Shown: positions 1 through 10,929 of the stretch, one piece after another
Layout: each line of letters starts with the position of its first letter
Numbering within the stretch: position 1 is the first letter of the stretch
Source: Ophioderma brevispina
Lineage: Eukaryota > Echinodermata > Ophiuroidea > Amphilepidida > Ophiodermatidae
Direction of reading: 5' to 3'
NCBI GenBank assembly: GCA_023653785.1
Contig: JAMKCH010012727.1
Span: 1-64,000, forward strand
Length of the DNA stretch: 64,000 nt
Position numbers and translations under genes: made by a program
The notes under the pieces: model-generated
What the model saw: the letters and a program-made list of their open reading frames with translations, nothing else
The model's database searches: none
Told to the model about the DNA's origin: nothing

Positions 1-176
1 CTATAAGAGAAGAAAGGGGATTCCCCTAAGTTGTTTTTGCAAAATGCACTGTTAGATTGTACAATAGGGGAAGTGGGGAATTCCCCAAGGATGCTAAAAC
101 TTATAACTTGTTTATGTTTTGAGATCAAAATTATTGCCATAACCTAGGGAAATTCCCCCACAAAGTTATATCTGAG

Positions 177-993
177 TGATGTAATTCGGGTGATGAATTC
201 AATTGGTCCGCTAGTGTAAGGTTATGTTTATACATGAGAATGATGTAATGATTATGTTAGAAGGGGAATTTATCTGGTTGTAGATTAAAATATATCACAG
301 AAGGACTCTCTACTCTACCATCATTTTGAAATCAGAACTGAACTAGAGCTCTGGAGCTATACAGTATCATTATAGCTAGTTTTACTCTACTACATAATGG
401 TAGATTGAGTTCTACATCTAGTGGCCAGGATTTCATATTTGGGATGCCTGCCGCCCGGAGCTTGATCGCTAAATTGTCTGCTGTCGCCCATCTTTTAAGC
501 CACAGAGCTTCGGTTTTTGGAATCAAAAAGGGATTCCAGTTTGTGGTCCTATGATGACAAGCGACAGCACTGATGGGTGGTATATTACCCTGGATTTTAA
601 TTATTATGGACCATTTTTGTCGAGGGAATCCCCTCGCCTTGAACTGCTGGACACAAGGATACCTTCATGACTGAGAATATTCCCTTGGAATTATTACCTG
701 AGTTTGTATGCACTTGTGCGCTGTCATTTTGGAGTCTTCGCTGAGAGACATATCAGGTTGAACTGCAATCCGCCTCTTTTTGAACATTAAGTATCAGTTA
801 TAAATTGTGTGTAATGTTGTAATTTGATTTTAATGTAATGTTTTGGACATAATACCAAATGATTGAACCAAATCAAGTAAAGATCATTAATAAACTGTTT
901 ATTATATATACAATTCAATCACTTGTGCACAAGGCTCATTTATTTGTGTTTGAAAGGTATTTCTGACTTAGGCGACACGAGACGTTCATAACA
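177..993 (+). mobile_element. LTR-like dispersed repeat, copy 1 (solo LTR candidate)
   Basis: This stretch is visibly related to 48033-48830: both begin TGATGTMATT, share GGGATTCCAGTTTGTGGTCC, TGTCATTTTGGAGTCTTC and a CTTGTGCAC block, and both end near TTTCTGACTT followed shortly by ACA. An AATAAA-type signal sits near 890. Length (about 800 bp), TG start, CA end and the polyadenylation signal fit a solo LTR of an LTR retrotransposon. I could not find a target-site duplication, and no gag or pol sequence is present, so another kind of dispersed repeat is possible. The sequence upstream (1-176), with GGGGAATTCCCC-like motifs, may belong to the same or an adjacent element. Confidence 0.45.
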
Positions 994-2015
994 CCATTTG
1001 TTGCTAGAACCCGATACTACTCTGATTTCCTTCTATAAATCCATAAAGTATAATTATGAAGTCTAAATAGGTTTATGTTCCGATTTTCACTGGAATGTAT
1101 ATAGGCCAAGGTTTGCATTTTGCTATATCCTGGCTCTGCAGAATCGTGAAAATCATGTCGTTTTAAGCCAGTATCACAATTTTGGCTATTTTGTAAAGAA
1201 ATTTGTTTGTAAAAACTTTTCTTTGCAAATATAATAACGAGATATGGCAAGCTCTGTCTCTCCTTTTTTCTCAGTAGGGACATAGGGCGAACTGGGCATA
1301 CGATTTAGGTTTGTTTTTTAAAATCGGTAAGGTAATAGCCAACATCCCCGATGGTATACATTTTAACCCAAATTCCTATACGTTTTCAAAATTTTGACCC
1401 TGTATATCTTTGACCGGGAAGCCTTGATCCTTCTTTCAAAAGCTATAAAACGTTTCCCAAAGATGGTTTTAGTGGATTTGGAGATGTGGGCTGTTCCAGT
1501 GCAACATCAGATCTGATAATAAAAAAAACGATACTAATACGCTATAAAGTTTGGGCGTCAAAAAAAATTAAAATAAATAAATGTGTGTGCTGCGGTCGTT
1601 GGTCAATAACCCTTATTATATACTACACTAAATATTCATATTTTTAATCCTGGACGAAAATTCAAATATAATAGTTCAGTCCAGGTGCTTTATAGTGTCA
1701 AATAATAGCAACAATTAAAGGATAAGTCTGTAGAATTCTCATGAGTTAATTTTTTTCCAAAACGAAACATGGAGAAGAAAGAAAACAACAGTCTTAGCTA
1801 GTCTTCAAAGATATAAATCCCACTCGATTACGGTCGATAAAAATATGGGTTTTATGGGGTGCCCTATAGATTATGGACAAAAAACTGTTTGAAATCATGT
1901 TTTTAAAATCCCAAACACTGTTAAGAATTTGAACATAGGAAACTATTTAAATGATACCCTAAATGTTCTGTCCACGACTTTCTAAACACACCTCATTTAG
2001 AGTTAGTTTCAGTCG
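994..2015. other. Interval without recognisable gene
   Basis: AT-rich DNA with stops in all frames and no domain I recognise. The short open frame on the - strand at 1017-1283 has no recognisable motif and looks like chance. Confidence 0.5.
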
Positions 2016-2017
2016 CA

Positions 2018-2180
2018 CTGATATATTTTTCAATCCGTTTTGAGGTGAGAGCTAAACGTGATTTTGAAACGCTGTATTACAGGGTATTGGTATACTTACT
2101 CTGTAAAAATGTCGATCCCCAAATCGGGCAGATTTTATTCACACCAATAAATCGTAAAATTTCGCAGGGTAAATGTATGA
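2018..2180 (+). repeat. Decayed fragment of the TTAA-MITE family (see 31351 and 45692)
   Basis: Patches such as CCGTTTTGAGGTGAGAGCTAA and GCAGGGTAAATG align with the middle of the better-preserved copies at 31351-31694 and 45692-46044. The ends are not recognisable, so this is an eroded internal fragment. Confidence 0.4.
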
Positions 2181-2839
2181 CCCTCTCCCTCGGTCCACGG
2201 TTGGATTCAAACACTAAGCGAGAACTGAAATTACACTAGACTTCTTCAACCCATATCCGTGACCCTCCGAATCTGTAGGAAACGTCTCCATTCTCCCCCG
2301 AGGTCGGGGGCAGTACTCCGCCACAAACATTAGTCAAACACATGGTTCTGGTATATACTCGCACTGTCTCTCGCCGTGCCGTATGGGCGTAAGAGACACT
2401 CGCACGCGCCCTTGTTTTTTGGGAGGCTCAAGGCAGGTGTTCGCCCCAATTCCCGATTTCTCTGTTTTGATGTTTTATTTGACTTTATTATGAATCCATT
2501 TTTTATTGTCAACTCTACGAATCAAATATAGTAGTTTTTTTATTATTATTAATTATTATCAGTCAAATATCCGGAACCCTTGTCGTGTACATTTATTGCT
2601 TATATTACTATAAAAATACGGTACAAAATCAGTTTTATTTTGATATGTTGTCAATCACTATTTAATAAAGATCTCCATTTAATTTTATTTTGCATTTCAA
2701 TAACCTGCGCCTCATGCTTCTTAAATGAGCCTGGATGAAGACAAGATTATCATTGCTCGTATCGCCAAATCTGATATCTATACTACTAAAACAAATCTGT
2801 CTGTCTGTCTGTCCGGCTATGCATTTGTTATACTTGGAC

Positions 2840-3275
2840 ATATGGGCTAATACGGGGTGGGGGAGGCACTCCATATGAAATGGATATGGGTGATAGGTTC
2901 GTTCGTGCTTCCAACCCAGGGCAGTGGTGACAGAAAAAAGATGGGGCCTTTGTTGAGATATAGCCAAAAATAGCCAAATACGGGTTTTCCGAGTGACAAT
3001 ATTGAAAATTTTCCCAAAATGGGGTCTCTGGGTGTGATTTTTTGCAAAATTTTCTAAAAAATGAGGTCTTTTGGTGTTTTTTTTTTTTCCCAAATAAGGG
3101 TCGGTGATCAATTGGTAAAATTTGCACAAATATGGGGACTTTGGGTGAAATTAAAAAAAATGGGGTGTTTGTGTGACAACGATACTGAAAAGGGGTCCCT
3201 AAACAGCTGCCGTGATACGCGTCGCTTCCACGATGGAAGTGCCGGGGGTGGCTAATGGTCATATTTGGCATGAAG
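2840..3275. repeat. G-run-rich minisatellite-like repeat
   Basis: The block contains repeated variants of a phrase of about 45-55 bp in which a G run, a short T/A-rich spacer and a motif like TTTGGGTG recur (for example near 3020, 3065, 3105, 3140). Both overlapping long open frames on the - strand across 2662-3271 are translations of this repeat in two frames, which argues against coding. Similar G-run repeats recur at 3960-4510, 24790-24980 and 63500-63720. Confidence 0.5.
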
Positions 3276-3479
3276 GTAGGGTGGAGTACGTCTGACGTTT
3301 GGTTATTAGGTTTTTTTTTTTTTTAATAATTGTTGAAATTAGAGGTCAAAGTCATCTAGAGGTCAATACGTAGAACTACTGACCTGGGCAGCAGAACAAG
3401 TTCCTGTGGTCAAAGGTCACACACATAAGTCGAAGGTCACACATGGTGGGGATCATGCACTAGAGTTGGTACCTATTTT

Positions 3480-4520
3480 CGGTAAATTAATCTTAGACGT
3501 GGGGCCTGACACCCGGGAGGGGGGGGGGAGAATTTCCCCCTGACACAACGGCTTTTACCGGGCACAGCTGGCTGACCAAGCCATTAATTCTGCTACAGAT
3601 GGTTATGAAGGATTTTAAGAAAGGAGAAGAAACGGGGGAGTAGGTACATACACAGGATTCTTGGGGTCGGGACTCTTCGAAAAGTGTTAACCCTTTTGGA
3701 AAAAAAATCCGTGGACCCATATTTTCCCCGTAAGTCGATCTAACCCGCGGGTACTTTTGAACTCCTGATACCAACAAAGTCCACTTTTTCCGATTTTCTC
3801 CAATCGTAACCTTTAAATCGAAAATCAGGAATTGGACCGTCTTCGCTTCCCCTTTTGTGGTATCTGGTGCGCAATACACCGATGGCTTCCGCTTTCTCAC
3901 TTTCTTTGCACTTGAACAGTATGTTAACGTAATGTGTGTTGATTAGGGAAAGATTTCCCGCATGCAACCATTTTCATGAACATTGTAAGGCAGGGCCATA
4001 CGCGGGATTTTTTTTTGGGGGGGGTGCCCCGGGGTGGGTACTCGACCCAAAATTGGCTACAGGTGTGGCGTCCCGGGTAAAAAAAATCGACCCATGTTTT
4101 ACTCGTGACCAATTTTACAAAAAATATGATTATTTTTTTTATTGTTGGTTTTTGAATTGGTTAAAATTGGCCCATTTTCTATACTGTTGGCTTTGAAATG
4201 TCGCACCATTTTCATAGTTGATCTTAGCAAAATCGCCCATTTTCAAGTAACTTTTCCTTAAAATCGGAAAAATCCACCATTTTCATTGTGATTTTCCGAA
4301 ACAGGCTGAAAACAATTTACCCATTTTCATCATAGTAAAATTGTAACCAAAAATTGAAAAATGGACCCTTGATATAGGTACACTGACCTCAAAAATGACC
4401 CATCAATATAGTAAGCATGGTGGGAAAACGACCCATTGTTATAGTAAGGGGATGAAAATGTAACACCACCTATCCTTTTCCACTGAGTTAACCCCCCGGG
4501 GGGGGGCAGGGCTTAGAAAA
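3480..4520. repeat. G/C-run-rich low-complexity repeat region
   Basis: Homopolymer G and C runs (3520-3528, 4016-4023, 4493-4507) bracket a stretch where ACCCATTTTC-like and GACCCAT-like phrases recur between about 4085 and 4440. It reads as a degenerate minisatellite, with no coding signal. Confidence 0.45.
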
Positions 4521-4739
4521 AGTAGACTATTTTGGTGACCATCTCATCACCCAAAAGTGGAGTTTCTAGTCAGAATTTATATATAATTATGGAATTTTTT
4601 TATTTAAAAAATCAGCAGAAAGTGGACCCCCCCCCTGTGTGGCCCTTTGTTTTGGGGTACCTGAGGGACCGGACTTTCTTTGTGTCAGATGCCTCCCGTC
4701 ACCAACAGGTGAGGACGTTGTTTATCTGATTATAGTATA

Positions 4740-5690
4740 ATTATTCATTTTTAAACAAGCAGCTATTCACTGCAACTGCTTGGATAATTTCGTTATTTTG
4801 ATTATTGAGTTCCACTTTGTTTTTATTTTATAAATAGTACAAATGAAAATAAACACAAATAAAAGCAAACGGATAGAACGCATCATGTTCAATAACAAGT
4901 GATAGGGAAAAATGGCATGGAAATCAGAAAATTCGGGTTCTATGTGGCTTGAACCTTACTCTTTAGGAAATACAAGTATGATAATATACTAGCTGACCCT
5001 TGAACATACATTTTTAATTACCTGTTCACAAACCACACAAGGATACTTACGGGTCAGTTTGATGGACACGCTAGATGGAACATTGAAATTGAGATGAATT
5101 GGGAAAGATTTCGTCAGAAAGCTGTATAGCGCTGGGAAATATTCATGGAATAATGGATCACCCACTGGCTTTGGTAAAATAAAATAAATAATTTGATTGT
5201 GTGGCCCTGCAGTTATGCATGAGTAGGCCCGATTATTTTCAAATGATCAGCCATCCTCAATAGGAAAATCTACAAACCACCAAACAAACAAACCAACAAA
5301 AAAACGAGGAAGAAATCACAAGACAGAATTGCTGATTTTCTAGCTTCTCCTTCCTCTCCTTCCCCGTCTTTTATTTTCACTTGCTATTGTGTATTTTCCA
5401 TACTTGGTCACTCTGAGAAAGGACTTGCGGTCCCGTAATCGATAACTGATAGCTATGTTCGCGTGCCATTGATACCACCTGTTTGTTGTGTTCGTATCTG
5501 TGGTCCCCGGATTAGCATTCAATTAACGCGAGATGTGGGCAAGGTAATGCAGTCACTTACTGTGAATCGATACTGCTGGAGACAGATTCGTACAGTCTCT
5601 GCGGGCTACTCCCTACCTATTGTTAATTCCAGGAGCCCTGTGCAATTTGACAAGTGGGTTGGCAGGGCTGTCCGGGGGTGGTAAGCTGAA
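4740..5690. other. Interval without recognisable gene
   Basis: AT-rich unique-looking DNA. A short + strand open frame at 5463-5684 has no recognisable domain and no neighbouring splice or promoter context that I can support. Confidence 0.45.
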
Positions 5691-5703
5691 AAGTCATTAG
5701 TTT

Positions 5704-5893
5704 TTATTTAGCCCGAGTTTAGCATCATCTTTCACCAAGAGCGTTCTAAACCCAGAGACAGAGCCGAGGATGGGGGTACAGTCTAGGTAAATGAGAAAAT
5801 AGTGAGCTTTCTTCAGGTACCAAACTTTTGGCCACTTAGGTAAATCTGCATGTTTATGGGTTATGGGGCCGAGGCTATTGCGACGGCCTTTAA
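5704..5893 (+). repeat. Right-end fragment of the TTAA-MITE family
   Basis: The phrases AGCTTTCTTCAGGTACCAAA, GGCCGAGGCTATTGCGACGG and the terminal GGCCTTTAA match the 3' half of the copies at 31351-31694 and 45692-46044. The left half is missing or replaced. Confidence 0.5.
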
Positions 5894-5924
5894 ACATACC
5901 TAAAACATCAAATAGGCCTATACA

Positions 5925-6981
5925 GCCTGTCTCAAAAATAATGTAACAATCAAAAACCGATTTTTTCAACATTATATCTCAAATAAGTAAGTTGTTTGTC
6001 TATCCATATTCACGAGAAAGACAGGGCTTTCCAAAAGTTTTTGTTCTATCATTGTTTTTCATCGAGAGATAACTCCAGTTACTGCGGAACACAAAAATTG
6101 TGTTGTGCCACTTTCTGGTGGTGAAACGGTGAACGAATTAGTAAACATAAGTATTCACACTTGAAACATATGAAATTCTTTAAAACGGATTCACGTCATA
6201 AAGAAAAACTCTAAAGTACGAAAACGGATACATAATGGTGGAAGTTATGCAGTAAGTTCTGGTTTAAGATAAAAGTGAATAAACATTCCACATGTGTTGT
6301 TTGTCAGATGAGAACATGAGCGTACAGGGGCGTACAGCAATCTGGAGGAGAGAGTTTCTATGATCTTGAAGTAGCATAAACGCAAAATCCTACCACCACT
6401 TTGATACTGCTTCCAATTAAATTTTATTGACTTTCAACAATTAGTAAATGGACCAAAGATTAGTGCAATATTTTAAACATGTCTTTGGATTTGGAGTGTT
6501 TATTTTGGTGCATGTAATCCTTCTGGGATGATTGAATCATACCCTCTTGTAAATAAAGTCAAAAGCTCCATTTCATTGACGTGCATAAAAGAGTTGGATT
6601 GGTGATTTTATGAAAAGAAGATTTTTATAATTGAACTGATTATGTCAACTATTAAAAACTTGTGGCGATAAAAGTAGACTTCCTGTTACTAAATTTAATC
6701 TGGGTTTGGTCAAGTTGCAATCTTTGTGAGCTTCAAGACAGCATGGGAAAGCTGGGCGAAACAAACTTGCCCATGCATAAAAGTGGCACCCAAAATCGAT
6801 TTTGGTATATCGCACTAAATTGATATATCTCTGGATTGACAAAAGCAAATGAGATGAAACTAAACACCATTGGAAAGCATGGGTCTTTGTTCTTTAACAT
6901 TATGTCAAGTAAAGAATGAATTATTTTGGAAATTATATTTAACCATTTTGTTTCTGATTGTACCATTTTTTTGAGACGGCG
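5925..6981. mobile_element. Decayed DNA transposon with about 33-bp terminal inverted repeats
   Basis: The left end (5925-5957, starting GCCTGTCTCAAAAA) is matched in inverted orientation by the right end (6949-6981, ending TTTTTTTGAGACGGC), with roughly 29 of 33 positions agreeing by eye and weaker similarity continuing inward. The interior of about 1 kb has stops in all frames and no transposase motif, so it is non-autonomous or dead. No clear target duplication was found, so the superfamily is not assigned. Confidence 0.5.
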
Positions 6982-7835
6982 TGATTAAATTGGTAATTTT
7001 TTTCTTCGATTTTTACTTTGCGTTGGAAATATCTGAATATGCTTCAATGGGGCTCTGTAAATTCTAGAGATGGGGATAAGGGCCGCACATAGGCCTATAA
7101 TACCCGTACGGTATTTCCCTGTGTCAGTTCCCTCCATCCAACCCTGGGCTCAACCATCCCCGGACACCACATCCACAAGCTAAAAAAAAGTTTATACAGT
7201 AGGTTTTAAAATTACCAAATTGTTTAAGATAACAAATATAAAATTATATGAATTATTTTTGGTTATATCAAACTACGACATTATTAAACCAAAAAGCTGG
7301 GTGTCCTGGTGTAAGATATTCATGAGTAGACTCACAGTAGACTAAGAGTTAAAGGACTCTTTTACGGAATAAAAGCTCCCGTTACAATCCGTGTAATCTT
7401 TGATCCTCTATAGAAGATTTCATGCTAGGCTAATTTCATGCAGTCTTACTTGAAGGATGAACCAAAAAGCTGTATTCGTCGGACTAACCCAGATTAATAT
7501 CAAGTAGTGCACTGGCAACACGTGGATTTGTTTCCCGACCGCAGCCCACATTTTACGCTTTCTTGAAAGTTGTTTTAGCCGTGCATTTGTGCGAGGGCGT
7601 ATTTGCTTACTTCAGTACGCACGGCGAGTTCGAAACGAAAACAAAATTATCTGGCTTCGCTGTGTACATCAAATGCGCGGAGTGTCTCCCTTCTAGCGCT
7701 TCGGCGTCTATAAGATTTCTGTTGATTACTTACCGCATAGCGCCACCCTTGACTCTATTAAATATACTGTTCGGCGGCACCTATTTAGCCCTACAGCTAT
7801 ATAGCTATATACCTCAAATTATTATCCTCAGCCGT
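6982..7835. other. Interval without recognisable gene
   Basis: No domain seen. An open frame on the + strand at 7563-7958 overlaps the tRNA-like SINE head at 7840-7909 and is composed of hydrophobic residues without a recognisable family, so I do not call it a gene. Confidence 0.4.
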
Positions 7836-7839
7836 GTGG

Positions 7840-7909
7840 GACTCGTGGTGTATATGGTTAACACACTTGTCATGTACGCAGGTGATCCGGTTCTATTCCC
7901 GGCGAGTGC
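7840..7909 (+). repeat. tRNA-derived SINE head
   Basis: An A-box-like TGGTGTATATGGTTAACAC and a B-box-like GGTTCTATTCCCGG lie at tRNA-like spacing, with a GTGT/ACAC D-stem and partial pairing of ACTCG with CGAGT at the ends. The T-arm lacks one expected G, so this is a tRNA-derived pol III promoter remnant rather than a functional tRNA. Confidence 0.5.
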
Positions 7910-8039
7910 TCTTCTTGAGGCTTTCTTCTACTCTGATCTTTCTTTCTTTCCATATTGACTTGTTCTTCTTTTATAGTGCCTACGGCCCTTTTAAAAAATA
8001 CTTCAATCGGTATGTGCGTACCCTTTAGCACCTATGATT

Positions 8040-8040
8040 C

Positions 8041-8073
<33 letters not shown>

Positions 8074-8465
8074 ACTCGCTATCATTCCTGGCTTATGGGA
8101 AAGTGAGCTTTTCATATTCACTCATTACGGCTTAGGGCGAAATTACCTTCCCCCTAACGCCTCCCTTTGTATTGCGATTTGTATTCCGTCAAAGGATATG
8201 AAATTAATTTTGCAATGAAGGATAATCCCCTAGAATAACAATGTTGAATATTAATTATTTGTAAATAACTATAAGAGCTCATTTAACACTAATAAATTAT
8301 TAAAACTTCCCCCTAACGACTATATTAGCAAAGATAGATATATAATATATATATATATATCTATTTATATATAGATAATATCTATATATATATATATATA
8401 TAATATATATATATTACTATATATAAATCTTATATCATATATTTATAGATATATATATTATCGTT
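8040..8465. repeat. TA-rich microsatellite cluster
   Basis: Long (TA)n runs at about 8046-8074 and 8338-8460, broken by a short stretch in which CTTCCCCCTAACG occurs twice (8146, 8306). Similar (TA)n runs at 9665-9714 and 13402-13445 border PLE-related sequence. Confidence 0.8.
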
Positions 8466-9660
8466 ACGGTCATATAAGACACGACCGTCAACGTTGCCTT
8501 TCCAGAGGTCTATACTTTGGAAAAATTTTTTTTATTACGCTCTCATATGTCAGTGTATGGAGCACTTTTAAAAATTCCAAGATTAAATCCCACCTGAACA
8601 AATAGCAATGGTTTTATATATCAAGGCCTCATGGCCGAAACATGTTGTGCTTTTATAGGGCTTACGGTTGTCCTCCATATCTCTTCGGAGTTCGAACAAT
8701 TTATCTTACAACAACCGACTCAGCCACCTTTTAAAACTATCCCCATCATTCATCAAACTTTATTCATAAGAAACAAAAGTAAGTACATAAAAACCAGGAC
8801 ACGCGTTGGGTAATCCCACTCAGCAGGGTGAATTACATCCAAAACGGAACAAACGACAAATAGCACAATTATAGTAGAACTAAGCATATATAGATAAAGT
8901 TTAACGCATAAATTGGGTTTGAGGCGGCTGCAGACCAGGAGAAAATGAATGCGGCTAATAACGATAGGCAATGATACCAGAGCGCCACTAGATTTGATAT
9001 ACTGGGCATTCAATCCACTGGGGCTCGTGTCTGCAGTTTCACAAAGCATAACTACAAAGCAAACGTTTTTGGCACCGAATCTTAAAAAAGGAATTCGGGG
9101 CCGCTCTAGCTATACAAATGTAAAATGGTTTTTAATCTGGTCTTGTTGTCTTTGGTAATGAGCCCCTAGAACCAATCTCGACACAAACCAAGTTTAGTGT
9201 GTAAGCCGCTAGATCAAATCAGCTATGGGGAGCTATATCTGTCATTTCGAGGGAGCATCATTAATGTTCATTTCGAACGGAATTGGACCGAAATGCGCTT
9301 CCCAACCTCGTCCACGATCACAAGATCGGGACGTTGGCTCCCGGTGGTGAGAATATTAGGTGGAATAGTACCTCCCCCAATAACCCAGCAAGAAATATCA
9401 GCATAGATATTAATCCCAGGGATGGCACTTTGGGCAATTAATCGGAGCTTGCTCTGATTGTGGAACAGATTGAGTTGTGCCCGCCAGGTGAACGTCCTTG
9501 ATTAGGCGTAGGACATTATATTGAGGAAGTGTATGGAGAGTCTTTGGTTGAACACAGTTTACAGGCGGTTTTGGTTCTGTACCCCAACGTCGTTAAAACT
9601 TATGAAGGGGAGGAAGTCTAAGCTTGACCTAACGCCACAGCTAAGGACCCCTTGGAAGGT
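8466..9660. other. Interval with possible PLE-related termini, otherwise unassigned
   Basis: The phrase AAGGCCTCATGGCCGAAACA near 8622 resembles the kind of short palindromic motif found near Penelope-like element ends, but I cannot assign it firmly. The remainder has no recognisable domain. It sits between (TA)n tracts. Confidence 0.25.
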
Positions 9661-9678
9661 CAAACAAATATATAATAT

Positions 9679-9712
<34 letters not shown>

Positions 9713-9814
9713 TCAAGTCTAGAATAATAACGAACCAAAGTACAATCAGCAAAGTTCTAGATACCCATTGGTAGGAGTCTGCAAATTTTATTAAGATGCG
9801 AAACTTGTTTCTTC

Positions 9815-9866
9815 TTTTACGATACTCCGTAGTTTCACGTGTAGGTACACGATCATCAGGCGAATT
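9815..9866 (-). ncRNA. Hammerhead-ribozyme-like motif, - strand
   Basis: Read on the - strand, CTGATGA (9859-9853) is followed by T, a perfect 5-bp stem II CGTGT/ACACG with loop ACCT, T, then GAAA (9836-9833), a very short stem III (CT/AG) and a TA cleavage position. This is the order and core of a type I hammerhead with minimal stem III. Stem I is imperfect by eye. Such ribozymes are known from the pseudo-LTRs of Penelope-like elements, and PLE sequence in the same orientation follows at 10030-10506. Confidence 0.5.
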
Positions 9867-10029
9867 ATGCACGAATAAATACCAACAATAACAAAGAACA
9901 AGAGCGTGTCATGGGTTCGGTAGCAAGCTGTGCGCTATGAAGCGTATCAGCTTTCCCACCCCTCCCTTATAGGCGCGTACGTGCGGGATAAAAGAAAAGC
10001 GCGTGAAATAAAGTAGTGAGTATACACGC

Positions 10030-10506
10030 TATGTTTCTTTTCAACTTCCACATTACGTATTTAGACAACTCGGTTTTTTTATACTTTTGTGCTTGAAAAG
10101 TTCTTCTGGTTTGCGTATCTTTCCTTAAAAGTCCCTCCAGGTATTCCACCAATATGACCTGTTTGAGTCAGTTGTGTTTGTATTGTTGCTTTGCATTACA
10201 CTATGTAGTGGCTGACATCCCCCATCAGGGGGCACTCCTCTTTTTTACGGCAGTTACACGATGGGGTGTTTATCCTGTGTTTTTGTCTATTATACGGGAA
10301 TTGTGTGATTTAATGTGTGGTCATGTTCCGTGTACACACCTATAGCTCATTTTGACAGTATCTTATGATATTTGGAAGTTTGTTGATCACCGTGGGAAGT
10401 GTTTGGCTACTGTTTAAGGAATTTACCCCGACGTTTGTTTGTACGTTTTTGTTGAAACGGGGGGTTGAACCATGTCACTTTTCTAGTCGATTTTTCTTTT
10501 TGTCCT
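10030..10506 (-). mobile_element. Inverted segment of PLE copy A
   Basis: The - strand of this segment aligns with the + strand of 12426-12920: both encode the end of the reverse transcriptase domain region, a CNCR-type cysteine motif, YIG-type residues and ELSKYVW. The inversion breakpoint at 10506/10507 is where the same copy continues in + orientation with the next part of the protein. The result is a 5'-inverted, truncated PLE insertion. The coding sequence is frameshifted. Confidence 0.75.
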
Positions 10507-10787
10507 GAATTCAATCATATGGAATCCATACGTAAATCCAACACTAACAAAAGGCAATCAGGCCAGTGTAACCTCTGTTTAGAGGAGAAATCGAAATCCT
10601 AACTCGCAAAGACCACGGTGTTATAAACAGGCCTCAGGAAGTGATAGACTCCTACAAGGTCGTCATACAACAAGGTGCCCAATCGTGCGAAAAAGAAAGC
10701 GTCATCAAAATAACTTGCATCATTTTGCCTGATGATCGCCGGTAATTTGTTTTTTCGGACGTGAAACTAAGAGTAGCAAATTACTCG
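10507..10787 (+). mobile_element. 3' part of PLE copy A (GIY-YIG C-terminus and 3' end)
   Basis: This segment aligns directly with 12937-13200. It encodes SGQCNLCLEEK, typical of the C-terminal part of the GIY-YIG endonuclease region in Penelope-like elements, then continues through the shared block GCGAAAAAGAAAGCGTCATC to the hammerhead-like motif at 10723-10781. Frameshifts and stops show it is not translatable. Confidence 0.75.
10723..10781 (+). ncRNA. Hammerhead-ribozyme-like motif of PLE
   Basis: The order is a stem I 5' strand TTTGC, CTGATGA (10729-10735), stem II (CG and CCG at 10737-10741 pairing with CGG and CG at 10756-10761 around one bulged A), GAAA (10763-10766), a 2-bp stem III CT/AG with loop AAG, the cleavage triplet GTA (10773-10775) and the stem I 3' strand GCAAA (10776-10780). 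All core hammerhead positions are present. Predicted cleavage would fall after 10775. Position at the junction between two PLE copies matches the known use of hammerheads in PLE pseudo-LTRs. Confidence 0.65.
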
Positions 10788-10929
10788 ATATAACTTAGTG
10801 GTATTTTTACACTATGCTCTGACGTAGACATAGCCGTATACGAGCACTTTTTTGGACGGGTTGATAGTATATCAATTGTACTATTGCTCCCGCTACCGGT
10901 AGAGCACTCCATCACACTAGCCAAAGGAC

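Noticed and set aside
2662..3271. Two overlapping - strand open frames of about 150 residues
   Set aside because: Both translate the same G-run-rich minisatellite in different frames, and no domain or start context supports coding.
3493..3967. - strand open frames of 135 and 75 residues
   Set aside because: They lie in G/C-run repeat DNA, overlap each other in different frames and have no recognisable family.
8622..8650. Another hammerhead motif near AAGGCCTCATGGCCGAAAC
   Set aside because: The CTGATGA core is absent, and only a short GGCC palindrome and GAAAC remain.
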